Of a stretch of 10,018 nt of DNA, positions 1 through 6,998 are shown piece after piece. This stretch comes from Clostridia bacterium (GTDB lineage: Bacteria > Bacillota > Clostridia > Oscillospirales > CAG-272). The notes below the pieces were generated by a model that was not told the origin of the DNA, did no database searches, and saw nothing but the letters and a program-made list of their open reading frames with translations. Each line of letters opens with the position of its first letter. Position 1 is the stretch's first letter. The stretch covers positions 1 to 10,018 of the forward strand of contig JAGBXH010000402.1 in NCBI GenBank assembly GCA_017629395.1, given 5' to 3'. A program made the translations under genes and the position numbers.

Positions 1-1235
1 TCCTGCGAGCTGTACTTGGGATACGGCAAAATTCCCATGGATGCTCCCGTTTCCATCAGCTCGATCGCGCCTTGCAGCGTCGTGCCGTAAAACAGCACTC
101 TGCCCTCGGCAAACGCCTGCGCAGGCATTTCGGCAAGATCGGGCGACACGATATAATCCGACATACTGACGTAAAGCGAAGGATTACCGATACACAAGTC
201 ATACACCGCAGCATACACCTCGTTGATGCGCTCCACGTTCTGATCGGCATACACGGGCAGATTATCCGCATCCTTACGAATGATCACAGCATCGGTAGAT
301 GCGGCAAAAGGCTGATCGGTTTCAAAGCACACACCGGCAAAACCGAATCGGTCATGCTCTGTGGAGAACACGGCATCACCATTGAGATCCGCAGTAACGT
401 AGCGCGCTGCCTCCATCAACGCATATATATTCCAAGAGCCTTTGCGTACAAAGTGAGGCAGATTTTCCAAGCCCGTTGCAAGCGCGGGATTGTAAACGAT
501 CAGCGAAGTCTGCAGCAGCGCGTCGGGCGTGAGCGCACCGCTTGCCATAGGCAAATTGCCGCCCATTCCGTACGCCTCGTCACAGAAGGGATCCCACCAT
601 TCCGCAGACAAGCTGACGTAAGGCAGATCATGCATATTTTCCAGATATCCGTTCGTGGCAAGATCCGTAGCGGCTCTTGCCATTTGCGCATAGACGATAT
701 CAAAATCCCCCTGTCCTGCGTGGACGTCGTTTCGGACAAGATCCGTAAGCTTTATCACATCTTCCGCGAACAACGGCTCAAGCTCGATCCCGTAAACCTG
801 ATACATCATCAGATTGCGCTCCAAGGTCGCCTGCGTGACCATGTCCGCATCGTTCACCTCGGGCAAGCCAAGGTCAATCTGCTTGTATCCCAGCACCGTC
901 ACACGCTCTCCCGCATACAGGTCGCCGGGCAGATCTTCAATCACAGAACCACCGGTCGCAATCTCCGAGGTCATTTCATCCCACGTCTGCGGGGGCTCGG
1001 TGTCGATCGGCCACGTTTCCAATACTTCCGTTTCGGGGAATAGGGTTTCTTCGTTCCATACGGTTTCGGGCTCGACTTGCACAGGCGGCGTCAATATCCC
1101 GTTATCAACGTCGACCTCGGGTGCTTCCCCGCTGCCAAGCAGCTCGCCCACGAGTCCGCCGAATTGCATATCGCACGCGGCAAACGAGCCGATCAGCAAA
1201 AGGCTGATCAATATCAATGTCAATCTTTTTTTCAT
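1..1235 (-). CDS. Solute-binding-protein-like lipoprotein, divergent third paralog (3' end outside window)
   Basis: About 411 codons are visible before the gene runs off the left edge. The start at 1235 is set by a perfect AAGGAGG at 1244-1250, 8 nt upstream. The N-terminus (MKKRLTLILI..., Cys21 after SFAA) is a lipoprotein-type signal peptide with a slightly imperfect lipobox. An acidic, Pro/Thr-rich linker follows to about residue 90, longer than in the two paralogs. The rest aligns by eye with the proteins at 2277-3737 and 3891-5381: V-x-AG-x-G-[DE]-[FY]-x-IVY near 172-182, EWWD at 212-215, ADLNGD at 282-287, and GILPYPKY at 401-408. Those features fit the extracellular solute-binding proteins of ABC importers, tethered outside the membrane. 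It is the most diverged copy: the metal-loop motif is degraded, and the F-NKN segment of the paralogs reads VYNPALA. It has its own promoter at 1269-1297. The ligand is unknown. Family assignment is fairly sure; transport activity is inferred. Confidence 0.85.
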   Translation of the reverse strand, partial: MKKRLTLILISLLLIGSFAACDMQFGGLVGELLGSGEAPEVDVDNGILTPPVQVEPETVWNEETLFPETEVLETWPIDTEPPQTWDEMTSEIATGGSVIEDLPGDLYAGERVTVLGYKQIDLGLPEVNDADMVTQATLERNLMMYQVYGIELEPLFAEDVIKLTDLVRNDVHAGQGDFDIVYAQMARAATDLATNGYLENMHDLPYVSLSAEWWDPFCDEAYGMGGNLPMASGALTPDALLQTSLIVYNPALATGLENLPHFVRKGSWNIYALMEAARYVTADLNGDAVFSTEHDRFGFAGVCFETDQPFAASTDAVIIRKDADNLPVYADQNVERINEVYAAVYDLCIGNPSLYVSMSDYIVSPDLAEMPAQAFAEGRVLFYGTTLQGAIELMETGASMGILPYPKYSSQ

Positions 1236-1243
1236 ACGCTATT

Positions 1244-1250
1244 CCTCCTT
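1244..1250 (-). promoter_or_regulatory. Strong ribosome binding site of the lipoprotein gene at 1-1235
   Basis: On the minus strand this reads AAGGAGG, 8 nt before the ATG at 1235. It fixes the start codon directly ahead of the signal peptide. Confidence 0.85.
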
Positions 1251-1268
1251 TTCAAGGTCTTCGAGTTC

Positions 1269-1297
1269 ATTTTAGCACATTTTTTCTCATTTGTAAA
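1269..1297 (-). promoter_or_regulatory. Sigma-A-type promoter of the lipoprotein gene at 1-1235
   Basis: Minus strand: -35 TTTACA (1292-1297), a 17-bp spacer, and -10 TAAAAT (1269-1274) preceded by TGC, an extended -10. Transcription should start near 1262, giving a leader of about 27 nt that contains the AAGGAGG site. It lies downstream of the terminator at 1345-1377, so the gene is probably transcribed independently of the phosphoesterase. Confidence 0.75.
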
Positions 1298-1344
1298 GGG
1301 GTTCCCAATCCCTACATATATATAGACGCCAAAAATGCAAAAAA

Positions 1345-1377
1345 GTTCCGCGAAAACAGAAAAAATTTTCGCGGAAC
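1345..1377 (-). terminator. Rho-independent terminator after the metallophosphoesterase gene
   Basis: A perfect 12-bp stem (GTTCCGCGAAAA at 1345-1356 with TTTTCGCGGAAC at 1366-1377) encloses a 9-nt loop. On the minus strand a T-rich tail follows (TTTTTTGCATTTTT, ending at 1331). It begins about 10 nt past the phosphoesterase stop codon. The plus strand also carries a T-run after the stem (1382-1389), so it could act in both directions. Confidence 0.85.
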
Positions 1378-1387
1378 GCATATTTTT

Positions 1388-2209
1388 TTAATTTTCTGCC
1401 GGTGCAAGCGTGATCTTGCGCGAAATACCAAGGTACGCGCCGCCCGTGATATACTGCACAAGCCCGGGGGCGAGCTCGTCCTCGTGCGAAAAATGCAAAT
1501 GCCCTGCAATGACGGCTGCTATGCGCGATGCGGGATCGCGCACGTAGTCACAAAAGCGCAGCGTGGCGTCGTTTTTGACGATCGCGCCCTCTCCGATGTT
1601 GATATTCCTGCGCCAATCGCGCACGGTATCGTCGTGCAACGAGGGGCAGTTGATGGGGATATGCATGCACAGCACGATGGGCTTACCCTTTTTTGCAAGC
1701 TGCTCTAAAAACGAAAGATCCGCATCCTGCACGCACTCCATGCCGTCGTCAATGCCCGCAATGATGACGTCGTCAAATTCCAGAAAGTGCCGCGCGACCG
1801 CACCGTCTGAGGCGGGCGCAAATTTGCCGTAGTGCGCTTCCCTTGCCCCCGCGGTGTGATAATCGTCCGAAAACGACCAATCGTGATTGCCTATGACGAA
1901 AAAGGTCGGCAAGCCGCCCTGATCGATTGCGCTGTACAGCGTTTGCACGTTGGGCGCGCTTGGCGTATCGGTGATATCTCCCGTCATGAGCATATAGTCC
2001 GCACCCCATGCACGTGCATCGGCATAAAACTCCCGCAGCCGCTGCTCGGCAGGCGTACCGTCGGCTTCAAAAATGCAACGCGCACGCAAAGCCGCCTCCT
2101 CATGGCGATGCTGCGGCTCGTCCGCGCCCATCTTGGTCAGATGCAGGTCGGTGATGTGATACAGCTTATACGCTCTTTTCAAGCCCTTGATGGCAATGGT
2201 AGTTTCCAT
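1388..2209 (-). CDS. Calcineurin-like metallophosphoesterase
   Basis: This 273-residue protein carries the full motif set of the calcineurin-like phosphoesterase superfamily: D21-L-H23 in ITDLHL, G77-D78 in MTGDITD, G107-N-H-D110 in VIGNHD, H183 in CMHIPI, and G236-H-L-H239 in AGHLHF. These residues normally bind two metal ions (Mn/Fe/Zn) and catalyse phosphoester hydrolysis. Length is typical for a single-domain enzyme. No signal peptide or membrane segment is visible, so it is probably cytoplasmic. The substrate cannot be read from the sequence; cyclic nucleotides, nucleotides and phospholipid-type esters are all possible in this family. The start at 2209 has an AAGGAG site 5 nt upstream (2215-2220). 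It lies between two solute-binding lipoprotein genes and is followed by a strong terminator. A hairpin stands only 19 nt before its start, so expression probably depends on read-through from the gene upstream. Confidence 0.92.
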   Translation of the reverse strand: METTIAIKGLKRAYKLYHITDLHLTKMGADEPQHRHEEAALRARCIFEADGTPAEQRLREFYADARAWGADYMLMTGDITDTPSAPNVQTLYSAIDQGGLPTFFVIGNHDWSFSDDYHTAGAREAHYGKFAPASDGAVARHFLEFDDVIIAGIDDGMECVQDADLSFLEQLAKKGKPIVLCMHIPINCPSLHDDTVRDWRRNINIGEGAIVKNDATLRFCDYVRDPASRIAAVIAGHLHFSHEDELAPGLVQYITGGAYLGISRKITLAPAEN

Positions 2210-2228
2210 AACTGCTCCTTTTTTGAAA

Positions 2229-2256
2229 AACGGGCTGCCCTTGCGGACAGCCCGTT
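2229..2256 (-). terminator. Terminator or attenuator hairpin between the solute-binding gene and the phosphoesterase
   Basis: The stem AACGGGCTG (2229-2237) pairs with CAGCCCGTT (2248-2256). After a C/A mismatch two more G-C pairs form around a 4-nt loop. On the minus strand it is followed by only about five U residues and then the ribosome binding site of the phosphoesterase. It begins 20 nt after the stop codon of the gene at 2277-3737. The short U-tract suggests a leaky terminator, which is an inference. Confidence 0.75.
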
Positions 2257-2276
2257 ATGATGTATCTTAGCAAATA

Positions 2277-3737
2277 TTAGTAACCGTACGCTGCCAGGAT
2301 CTTCTGAAGCTCCTTCTTGGTCTGCTTTTCATCCTTGGTGATGTTCTTGACGATAGAGGGGCTCTTGCTGTTCAGCGAGGTCTGCACGATGGACGAGCAA
2401 GCCAGCGACTTGTGGTGGAAGTGCGTGTAACCAAAGTCAAATACCTTGTTACGGATGATGATGTCAACCATCTCAGCGGACTCGGGGTCACGCGCGGTCT
2501 TGGACTTTGCAACCTTTTCGTACAGGGTCTCGGTTACCATGTAGTAAGAGGAAGAGGAAAGAACCTCCATCATGTAGCCTGCCATATCCAGATTTTCAGA
2601 GGAAACGCTCTTGGGAACGACGACAACGGAAGCAGAACCGTTTACAAAGCTCAGGTAATCCTCCTGCTTTTCATCGTACTTGGGCTGAGGCAGAAGACCG
2701 AAATCGTTCTCCATGTCCTTAAGACCAATTGCACCGGACAGGTAGCTTGCATACATCAAAGATCTGCCGGACTTGAATACGCCTGCGGGCTCAGCGTACA
2801 TGCTGTTGTTTGCAATGTATTCCTGAACAGTGACGTGGAAGGACTGCTGGGTAACGATGAGCTCATAGATCTTGTCGTAAACAGTCTGCAGTCTGTCGGT
2901 ATTTGCATCGTATACGGGCAGGTGATCCTCATCAAAGGAGAACAGGGTGCAGCCTGCGCCGAAGAAGAAGTTGTAGTCACAGTCAAGCGACCAGCCTACA
3001 AGACCGTAGAAGTCATCCTGATATGCAACCTTACCGTCACCGTTGAGGTCCTTGGTGCGGTCCTTGGTCAGAAGCAGCATGTCATCGATCGTCCAAGTGC
3101 CCTCTCTTGCATCGTCGTAGGGGTACTCCAGACCGTACTCATCGAACAAATTCTTGTTGAAAATAACTGCAGCGGTAATGGTATTGGTGCTGGGCAGCAG
3201 GTCGCCGCAAGCCAGCAGCATGCTATCACCGATCATAAAGCCATTCTTGCAGTCCTGGTCCCACCAAGGCTGATCAAAGTTTACGTGCTCCAGATCGTTG
3301 AGCTTATAGAGGTTGTTGCCAAGTGCTAAGTTGGTCGCTGCGTCCACCATGTGCTGATACACGATGTGGTATTCGCCCGTACCTGCGGTCACGTCGGTTT
3401 TGACGTCCTGACCGAGGGTCACGTAGTCCTCTACGAGCAGACCGTTGATCTCAATGCCGTAAGCCGCTTCGATCTTGTCGTTTCTTCTGTAAACAGCGTC
3501 CTCAAGCGGGTCGGAAGAGTTCTCTTCGGGACCGATATCGGTGTTCTTGTTACTGAGAATGACAAGTTCCTTACCCTTATAGGCATCCGAATGCTCAAGG
3601 TCAGCGCTGACCCAGTTGGTCTCTTCCTCGTTTGCGCCGACGGAGGAATCCTCGCCCTGGTCGGGATTCACGCAGGAAGCCAGCATAGCGATCATCATAA
3701 CGCCGCACAAAAGCAAAACTAAAAGCTTTTTGTACAT
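2277..3737 (-). CDS. Extracellular solute-binding lipoprotein, paralog A
   Basis: Predicted 486 residues from the ATG at 3737. An in-frame upstream extension to 3821 is rejected because it lacks a binding site, removes the signal peptide from the N-terminus and overlaps the promoter. MYKKLLVLLL... ends in the lipobox LASC with Cys22, so the mature protein should be lipid-anchored outside the membrane. An acidic linker follows (about 23-45). Segments typical of ABC-importer solute-binding proteins include IVYQHM (125-130), FNKN-x-F-x-x-YG (193-202), the GTWTIDDML segment (213-221) and GLLPQPKYDE in the second half. WWDQDC (158-163) recurs in the neighbour. Residues 230-241 (DLNGDGKVAYQD) form a dockerin/EF-hand-like calcium loop. 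Most segments match the protein at 3891-5381 closely, pointing to tandem duplication. It has its own promoter and terminator. No permease or ATPase gene is nearby in the window. The ligand is unknown; a sugar or oligosaccharide is only a guess. Confidence 0.9.
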   Translation of the reverse strand: MYKKLLVLLLCGVMMIAMLASCVNPDQGEDSSVGANEEETNWVSADLEHSDAYKGKELVILSNKNTDIGPEENSSDPLEDAVYRRNDKIEAAYGIEINGLLVEDYVTLGQDVKTDVTAGTGEYHIVYQHMVDAATNLALGNNLYKLNDLEHVNFDQPWWDQDCKNGFMIGDSMLLACGDLLPSTNTITAAVIFNKNLFDEYGLEYPYDDAREGTWTIDDMLLLTKDRTKDLNGDGKVAYQDDFYGLVGWSLDCDYNFFFGAGCTLFSFDEDHLPVYDANTDRLQTVYDKIYELIVTQQSFHVTVQEYIANNSMYAEPAGVFKSGRSLMYASYLSGAIGLKDMENDFGLLPQPKYDEKQEDYLSFVNGSASVVVVPKSVSSENLDMAGYMMEVLSSSSYYMVTETLYEKVAKSKTARDPESAEMVDIIIRNKVFDFGYTHFHHKSLACSSIVQTSLNSKSPSIVKNITKDEKQTKKELQKILAAYGY

Positions 3738-3744
3738 AAGTATG

Positions 3745-3750
3745 TCCTTC
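3745..3750 (-). promoter_or_regulatory. Ribosome binding site that fixes the start of paralog A
   Basis: Minus strand GAAGGA, 7 nt before the ATG at 3737. It supports the MYKK start over the longer reading frame that opens at 3821. Confidence 0.8.
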
Positions 3751-3779
3751 TTTCTTATAAATATTTTTATACGGGTAAT

Positions 3780-3808
3780 ATTGTACCATAATTTCCATCG
3801 GTTGTCAA
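3780..3808 (-). promoter_or_regulatory. Near-consensus sigma-A promoter of paralog A
   Basis: Minus strand: perfect -35 TTGACA (3803-3808), a 17-bp spacer, and -10 TACAAT (3780-3785) preceded by TGG (extended -10). The leader should be about 36 nt. This is a strong promoter by sequence, as expected for an abundant surface lipoprotein. Confidence 0.88.
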
Positions 3809-3831
3809 GACAAAGTTTCAACAGCTATTTT

Positions 3832-3844
3832 GTGCAACTTGCAC
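3832..3844. repeat. Perfect 13-bp palindrome upstream of the paralog A promoter (possible operator)
   Basis: GTGCAA-C-TTGCAC lies 23 bp upstream of the -35 box at 3803-3808 and just past the terminator at 3851-3880. The position would suit an activator or repressor dimer. No regulator gene is seen, and function is inferred from symmetry and position only. Confidence 0.4.
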
Positions 3845-3850
3845 GATAAA

Positions 3851-3880
3851 AAGGAATCCCCTGTAAACAAGGGATTCCTT
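3851..3880 (-). terminator. Rho-independent terminator after paralog B
   Basis: A perfect 10-bp stem (AAGGAATCCC at 3851-3860 with GGGATTCCTT at 3871-3880) has a 10-nt loop. On the minus strand it runs into UUUUU, then A. It begins about 10 nt after the stop codon at 3891 and separates paralog B from the promoter of paralog A. Confidence 0.88.
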
Positions 3881-3890
3881 GATGGATTGA

Positions 3891-5381
3891 TCAATCGTCG
3901 TAGCCGTAAGCCTTGAGGATCTTTTTGAGCTCGGTTCTGGTTCTGCGCTCGGAGGTGGTAATATCCTTTACGATCGAGGTCTTGCCCGATTGCAGCGCGG
4001 TCTGCGCAATGTTAAAGCAAGGGAAATCCTGACCGGAGAAATGCGAGTAACCAAAGTCAAATACCTTGTGACGGATGATGATATCAACCATCTGTGCCGA
4101 CTCGGGGTCACGAGCGTTCTTGGACTTTGCAACCTTTTCGTACAACGTATCGGTCACCATGGTATAGGAAGAGGATGCCAGCGCCTCGAGCATGTAGCCT
4201 GCAACTGCGAGGTTATCATCACTCAAACTGCTGGGCACGCACGCCATGCTTGCACTGCCGTTGACAAAGCCCAGGTAATCTACCTGCTTTTCGTCATACT
4301 TGGGGTTGGGCAGGACGCCGTAGTCGTCCACCATGTCACGCAGACTGGTCGCCGTGGACAGATAGGTCGGGAAGAACAGTGCTCTGCCGTCACGGAACAC
4401 GTCAATGGTCGCGGTGTACATACCGGGATCCTTATCGTACTGTGCCCAGGTAACGTGGAAAGAGTTCTGCGTGATGATCAGCTTGTAGATCTTATCGTAG
4501 ATCTGCTGCAGTCTGTCGGTATCGGGATCAAATACGGGCAGGTGATCCGCATCGTAGGAGAACATGGTTGCGCCCGTACCGAAGAACAGGTTGAAATCGG
4601 CATCGGCAGCCCATGCGGTCACGCCGAAATAGTCGTCGGTATAAACGATCTTACCGTCACCGTTGAGGTCCTTGGTCTGATCCTTGGTCATCTCCAGCAT
4701 ATCGTCCAGAGTCCACTTTCCTTCTCTTGCGTCGTCATAGGGGAATTCCCAGCCGTTTTCTTCAAACTGGTTCTTGTTGAACAAAACAGCTGCAGTAATC
4801 AGCATAGCGGAGGGCAGCAGGTCACCGCACACCATCATCATGCTGTCGCCGATCACAAAGCCCTTCTTGCAGTCCTGGTCCCACCATTCACTGTCGAAAT
4901 CCACGTATTCAAGGTCGGTCAGGTTGTACAAATATCCACCGGGAGCAAGAGCGCGCGCTGCGTCGATCATGTGCTGGTACACGATGTGATATTCACCCGT
5001 GCCCGCGGTAACGTCGTTCTTGACAGCGGTAGAGATCAGGTTATAGTCGGACTGGTAGGCACAGTTGAACTCAATGCCCAGCTCATTTTCCAGCTTGTCG
5101 TCACGTCTGTAAACCGCGTCCTCCAAGGGGTCGGAGGAGCTTTCCTCGGGAGCGATATCATACTCGTTGTAGGACAGGATGACCACCTCAACGTCCTTGA
5201 GATTGAGGTCAACCTTGTCGAGCTTGAGATCGGGGTTCATCCAGTAGCTCTCTTCCTCCACAACGGAGCCGTTTTCATCGGTTTCGGTACTGCCCTGCTG
5301 CTCGGGTGCTTTTTCCACACAGCCCGCAAGCATAGCAAGCAGCATACCGCAAAGCAACAGCCATACGATCAGCTTTTTCAT
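3891..5381 (-). CDS. Extracellular solute-binding lipoprotein, paralog B
   Basis: Predicted 496 residues from the ATG at 5381. A TTG two codons upstream (5387) is in frame but only 2 nt from the GAGAG site, so ATG is preferred. MKKLIVWLLL... ends in the lipobox LAGC with Cys21, giving a lipid-anchored extracytoplasmic protein. The linker to about residue 47 is rich in Glu, Ser and Thr. The body follows paralog A closely: DPLEDAVYRR (85-94), VTAGTGEYHIVYQHM (124-138), WWDQDC (166-171), FNKNQFEENG (201-210), and a calcium-loop-like DLNGDGKIVYTD at 238-249. The C-terminal stretch VDIIIRHKVFDFGYSHF is almost the same as in paralog A. Two cysteines (C171, C185) sit where paralog A has C163 and C177, so a conserved disulfide is possible. 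The gene is monocistronic, with promoter 5426-5454 and terminator 3851-3880. It is assigned as a binding component of an ABC importer whose membrane parts are not in the window. The ligand is unknown. Confidence 0.9.
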   Translation of the reverse strand: MKKLIVWLLLCGMLLAMLAGCVEKAPEQQGSTETDENGSVVEEESYWMNPDLKLDKVDLNLKDVEVVILSYNEYDIAPEESSSDPLEDAVYRRDDKLENELGIEFNCAYQSDYNLISTAVKNDVTAGTGEYHIVYQHMIDAARALAPGGYLYNLTDLEYVDFDSEWWDQDCKKGFVIGDSMMMVCGDLLPSAMLITAAVLFNKNQFEENGWEFPYDDAREGKWTLDDMLEMTKDQTKDLNGDGKIVYTDDYFGVTAWAADADFNLFFGTGATMFSYDADHLPVFDPDTDRLQQIYDKIYKLIITQNSFHVTWAQYDKDPGMYTATIDVFRDGRALFFPTYLSTATSLRDMVDDYGVLPNPKYDEKQVDYLGFVNGSASMACVPSSLSDDNLAVAGYMLEALASSSYTMVTDTLYEKVAKSKNARDPESAQMVDIIIRHKVFDFGYSHFSGQDFPCFNIAQTALQSGKTSIVKDITTSERRTRTELKKILKAYGYDD

Positions 5382-5389
5382 AGTCAATT

Positions 5390-5394
5390 CTCTC
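5390..5394 (-). promoter_or_regulatory. Weak ribosome binding site of paralog B
   Basis: Minus strand GAGAG, 8 nt before the ATG at 5381. It is clearly weaker than the AAGGAGG-type sites of the neighbouring genes. Its spacing argues against the in-frame TTG at 5387. Confidence 0.55.
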
Positions 5395-5425
5395 TTTCAT
5401 AGTGATTTTGAAAATATTTCATATT

Positions 5426-5454
5426 ATTTTACCACATAAATGCGCGCGTGTCAA
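5426..5454 (-). promoter_or_regulatory. Near-consensus sigma-A promoter of paralog B
   Basis: Minus strand: perfect -35 TTGACA (5449-5454), a 17-bp spacer, and -10 TAAAAT (5426-5431) preceded by TGG (extended -10). The architecture is the same as the paralog A promoter. The leader should be about 38 nt. The -35 box lies 17 bp beyond the end of the upstream terminator hairpin. Confidence 0.88.
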
Positions 5455-5471
5455 GGGATTTGCACATCAAA

Positions 5472-5493
5472 AAGGGCGACCGAAGCCGCCCTT
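5472..5493 (-). terminator. UUCG-tetraloop terminator closing the three-gene membrane-protein operon
   Basis: On the minus strand AAGGGCGGC-UUCG-GUCGCCCUU forms nine pairs (one G-U) capped by the very stable C(UUCG)G tetraloop. Three further U residues follow the stem's final UU. It starts 9 nt after the stop codon at 5502. Confidence 0.88.
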
Positions 5494-5501
5494 GTAAAGG
5501 T

Positions 5502-6998
5502 TTATTCGGTTGTTTGATCCTCTTGCTTAACTCGCTCCGCTTGTCTCTTTTTGCGCTTTTTGCCAAGCTTGACCAGTATGACGATCAATACGGTGAGCAC
5601 AGCGATGATCGTAAGCGCAATCAGCACAACAACGGCAATGATGCAGACAAATAAAATCGTGTACGGAGTCACTACAAGTTTTGGGTTTTCCACCTCACAC
5701 AAGGTAAAGATCAGATCCTCGTCGGGCAAGCCCTCCAAGTGGATCTTGTATCCCGCGTCGGTCTTTGTCCACTCCTTTGGTGCAATGCTGTACTCTCCCT
5801 TGCGCTCCTTGACCATGACGTAGGGCGTATTGATATAGATATCCAGCGTGCCGAACTCGGTCCATGTTGAAGCGGGCGTCAGAAAATACTCATAGGCATA
5901 AGTAGGCTGCTCATATCTGCCGTTAATATGGGGATACAGAGGAGCTGTGACCGTGTTGGTCAGCCGCTCGCCCGGTGCGAGCATGATCTCGTACTCATAC
6001 CATTGCAAAAGATGCTGCGAAACATCCCAATTGACACCGCCGTACAGACCGAGTGCTCTTTCAGAGTACTCAAGCTGTGCTACAACTGCATTAAACCAAT
6101 CGTGCGCTGCCACACCCGACGCAGGATCGTAATATTGCATGGCAAGCGCGCCAAAGGTGGTGCTGGTCTTGTCTACCACACTCATGCTGCCCTCGATCTC
6201 GGTTTCCAAAGAGCCGTTTTCAAAGAACTTCCATTCCAGCTCGCCGACATCCTCACCCAATACGCACACCGTGATCTCGGCATCAGACGTGTGCACGGAT
6301 GCCCAGCCCGCACGTCCGTTCTCATCCGAATGGTAGCCGCCCAGATTTTCCAACATAAAGCGCGTATGTTCAAAGGCACCGTCAAAATACGTTGCCGCAC
6401 GGGCAGAGCGGTATGTCTGCTTATCCACACTTATGCGGTAGGTATAGACATGCACGGGCAGATCGTAGGACAAAAAGCTATCCGTGCGGTAATCGTCCTG
6501 CAGCTTTGCCATTTCTTCTACAGGATCAAAATTGTAAAGCGAGCCATCCCAATAGCTGTGCCGCACTGTGGTCTGTACCGCTGCACCGTTTATCTGCGCG
6601 CCGTATTCGGAAGCATTGTCTGGCGTGAAGTAATCACGCTTGTCAGGATCATAAATTTCACCGTATTGAGGGTTGATGCCAAACGGAAACAGCAATTTTG
6701 CCGTGACCGTCATATCACTTGGATTGTAAAAAGTATATTCCGCCGTCACACTTGCATCATAGGCAAGATAGTCCTCGATGCTGCTGTAACGATTGCTTGG
6801 AAACGCCCCTATATCAAAGGTCAGCGTTTCGTGCTCCACCACCAAAGGGCATTCCCCTTCCGTGGTCAACACGCCCGACGCGCTCACGCCCTCCCAATAG
6901 GATGGCGCGGAATTGGCAGATGCGGGAAAGACCGCAAGAGCGCACAGCAGCACGCCTATGACGGAAACGAAACATATTTTACGCGTTGGTTTGCTCAT
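5502..6998 (-). CDS. Exported, C-terminally membrane-anchored protein of unknown family, third copy in operon
   Basis: Predicted 498 residues from the ATG at 6998, chosen over an in-frame start at 7028 because AAGGAGG lies 6 nt upstream and the signal peptide then sits at the N-terminus. Residues 1-28 (MSKPTRKICF..., ending PASA) form a cleavable signal peptide. A large extracytoplasmic region follows with no enzyme motif I recognise. It contains AEYTFYNPSD, then VCVLGEDVGELEW, then ALAMQYYDP, then APGERL, each of which has a counterpart in the two upstream proteins. About 33 hydrophobic residues near 446-478 anchor it, followed by a basic tail GKKRKKRQ that should face the cytoplasm. The 'fibre-like' Y-x-F-x-NPSD segment recalls beta-sandwich domains of the VIT/DUF4424 kind, but that is a weak impression. 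Its start overlaps the upstream gene by 20 bp, indicating translational coupling. Function is unknown. Confidence 0.85.
   Translation of the reverse strand: MSKPTRKICFVSVIGVLLCALAVFPASANSAPSYWEGVSASGVLTTEGECPLVVEHETLTFDIGAFPSNRYSSIEDYLAYDASVTAEYTFYNPSDMTVTAKLLFPFGINPQYGEIYDPDKRDYFTPDNASEYGAQINGAAVQTTVRHSYWDGSLYNFDPVEEMAKLQDDYRTDSFLSYDLPVHVYTYRISVDKQTYRSARAATYFDGAFEHTRFMLENLGGYHSDENGRAGWASVHTSDAEITVCVLGEDVGELEWKFFENGSLETEIEGSMSVVDKTSTTFGALAMQYYDPASGVAAHDWFNAVVAQLEYSERALGLYGGVNWDVSQHLLQWYEYEIMLAPGERLTNTVTAPLYPHINGRYEQPTYAYEYFLTPASTWTEFGTLDIYINTPYVMVKERKGEYSIAPKEWTKTDAGYKIHLEGLPDEDLIFTLCEVENPKLVVTPYTILFVCIIAVVVLIALTIIAVLTVLIVILVKLGKKRKKRQAERVKQEDQTTE

Noticed and set aside
72..1043. Plus-strand open frame of 323 codons
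   Set aside because: Antisense to the partial lipoprotein gene, which has a ribosome binding site, signal peptide and paralogs. The plus-strand product is basic and featureless.
2257..2276. Possible -10 box (TAAGAT) for the phosphoesterase upstream of the hairpin
   Set aside because: No acceptable -35 lies 16-18 bp upstream, and the transcript would begin immediately before the terminator-like hairpin.
3990..5402. Plus-strand open frame of 470 codons, with a similar plus-strand frame at 2412-3329
   Set aside because: They lie antisense to the two solute-binding genes. Their translated similarity to each other (e.g. RVTKVKYLVTDDD in both) merely mirrors the paralogy of the sense strands. They lack a binding site, signal or recognisable domain.
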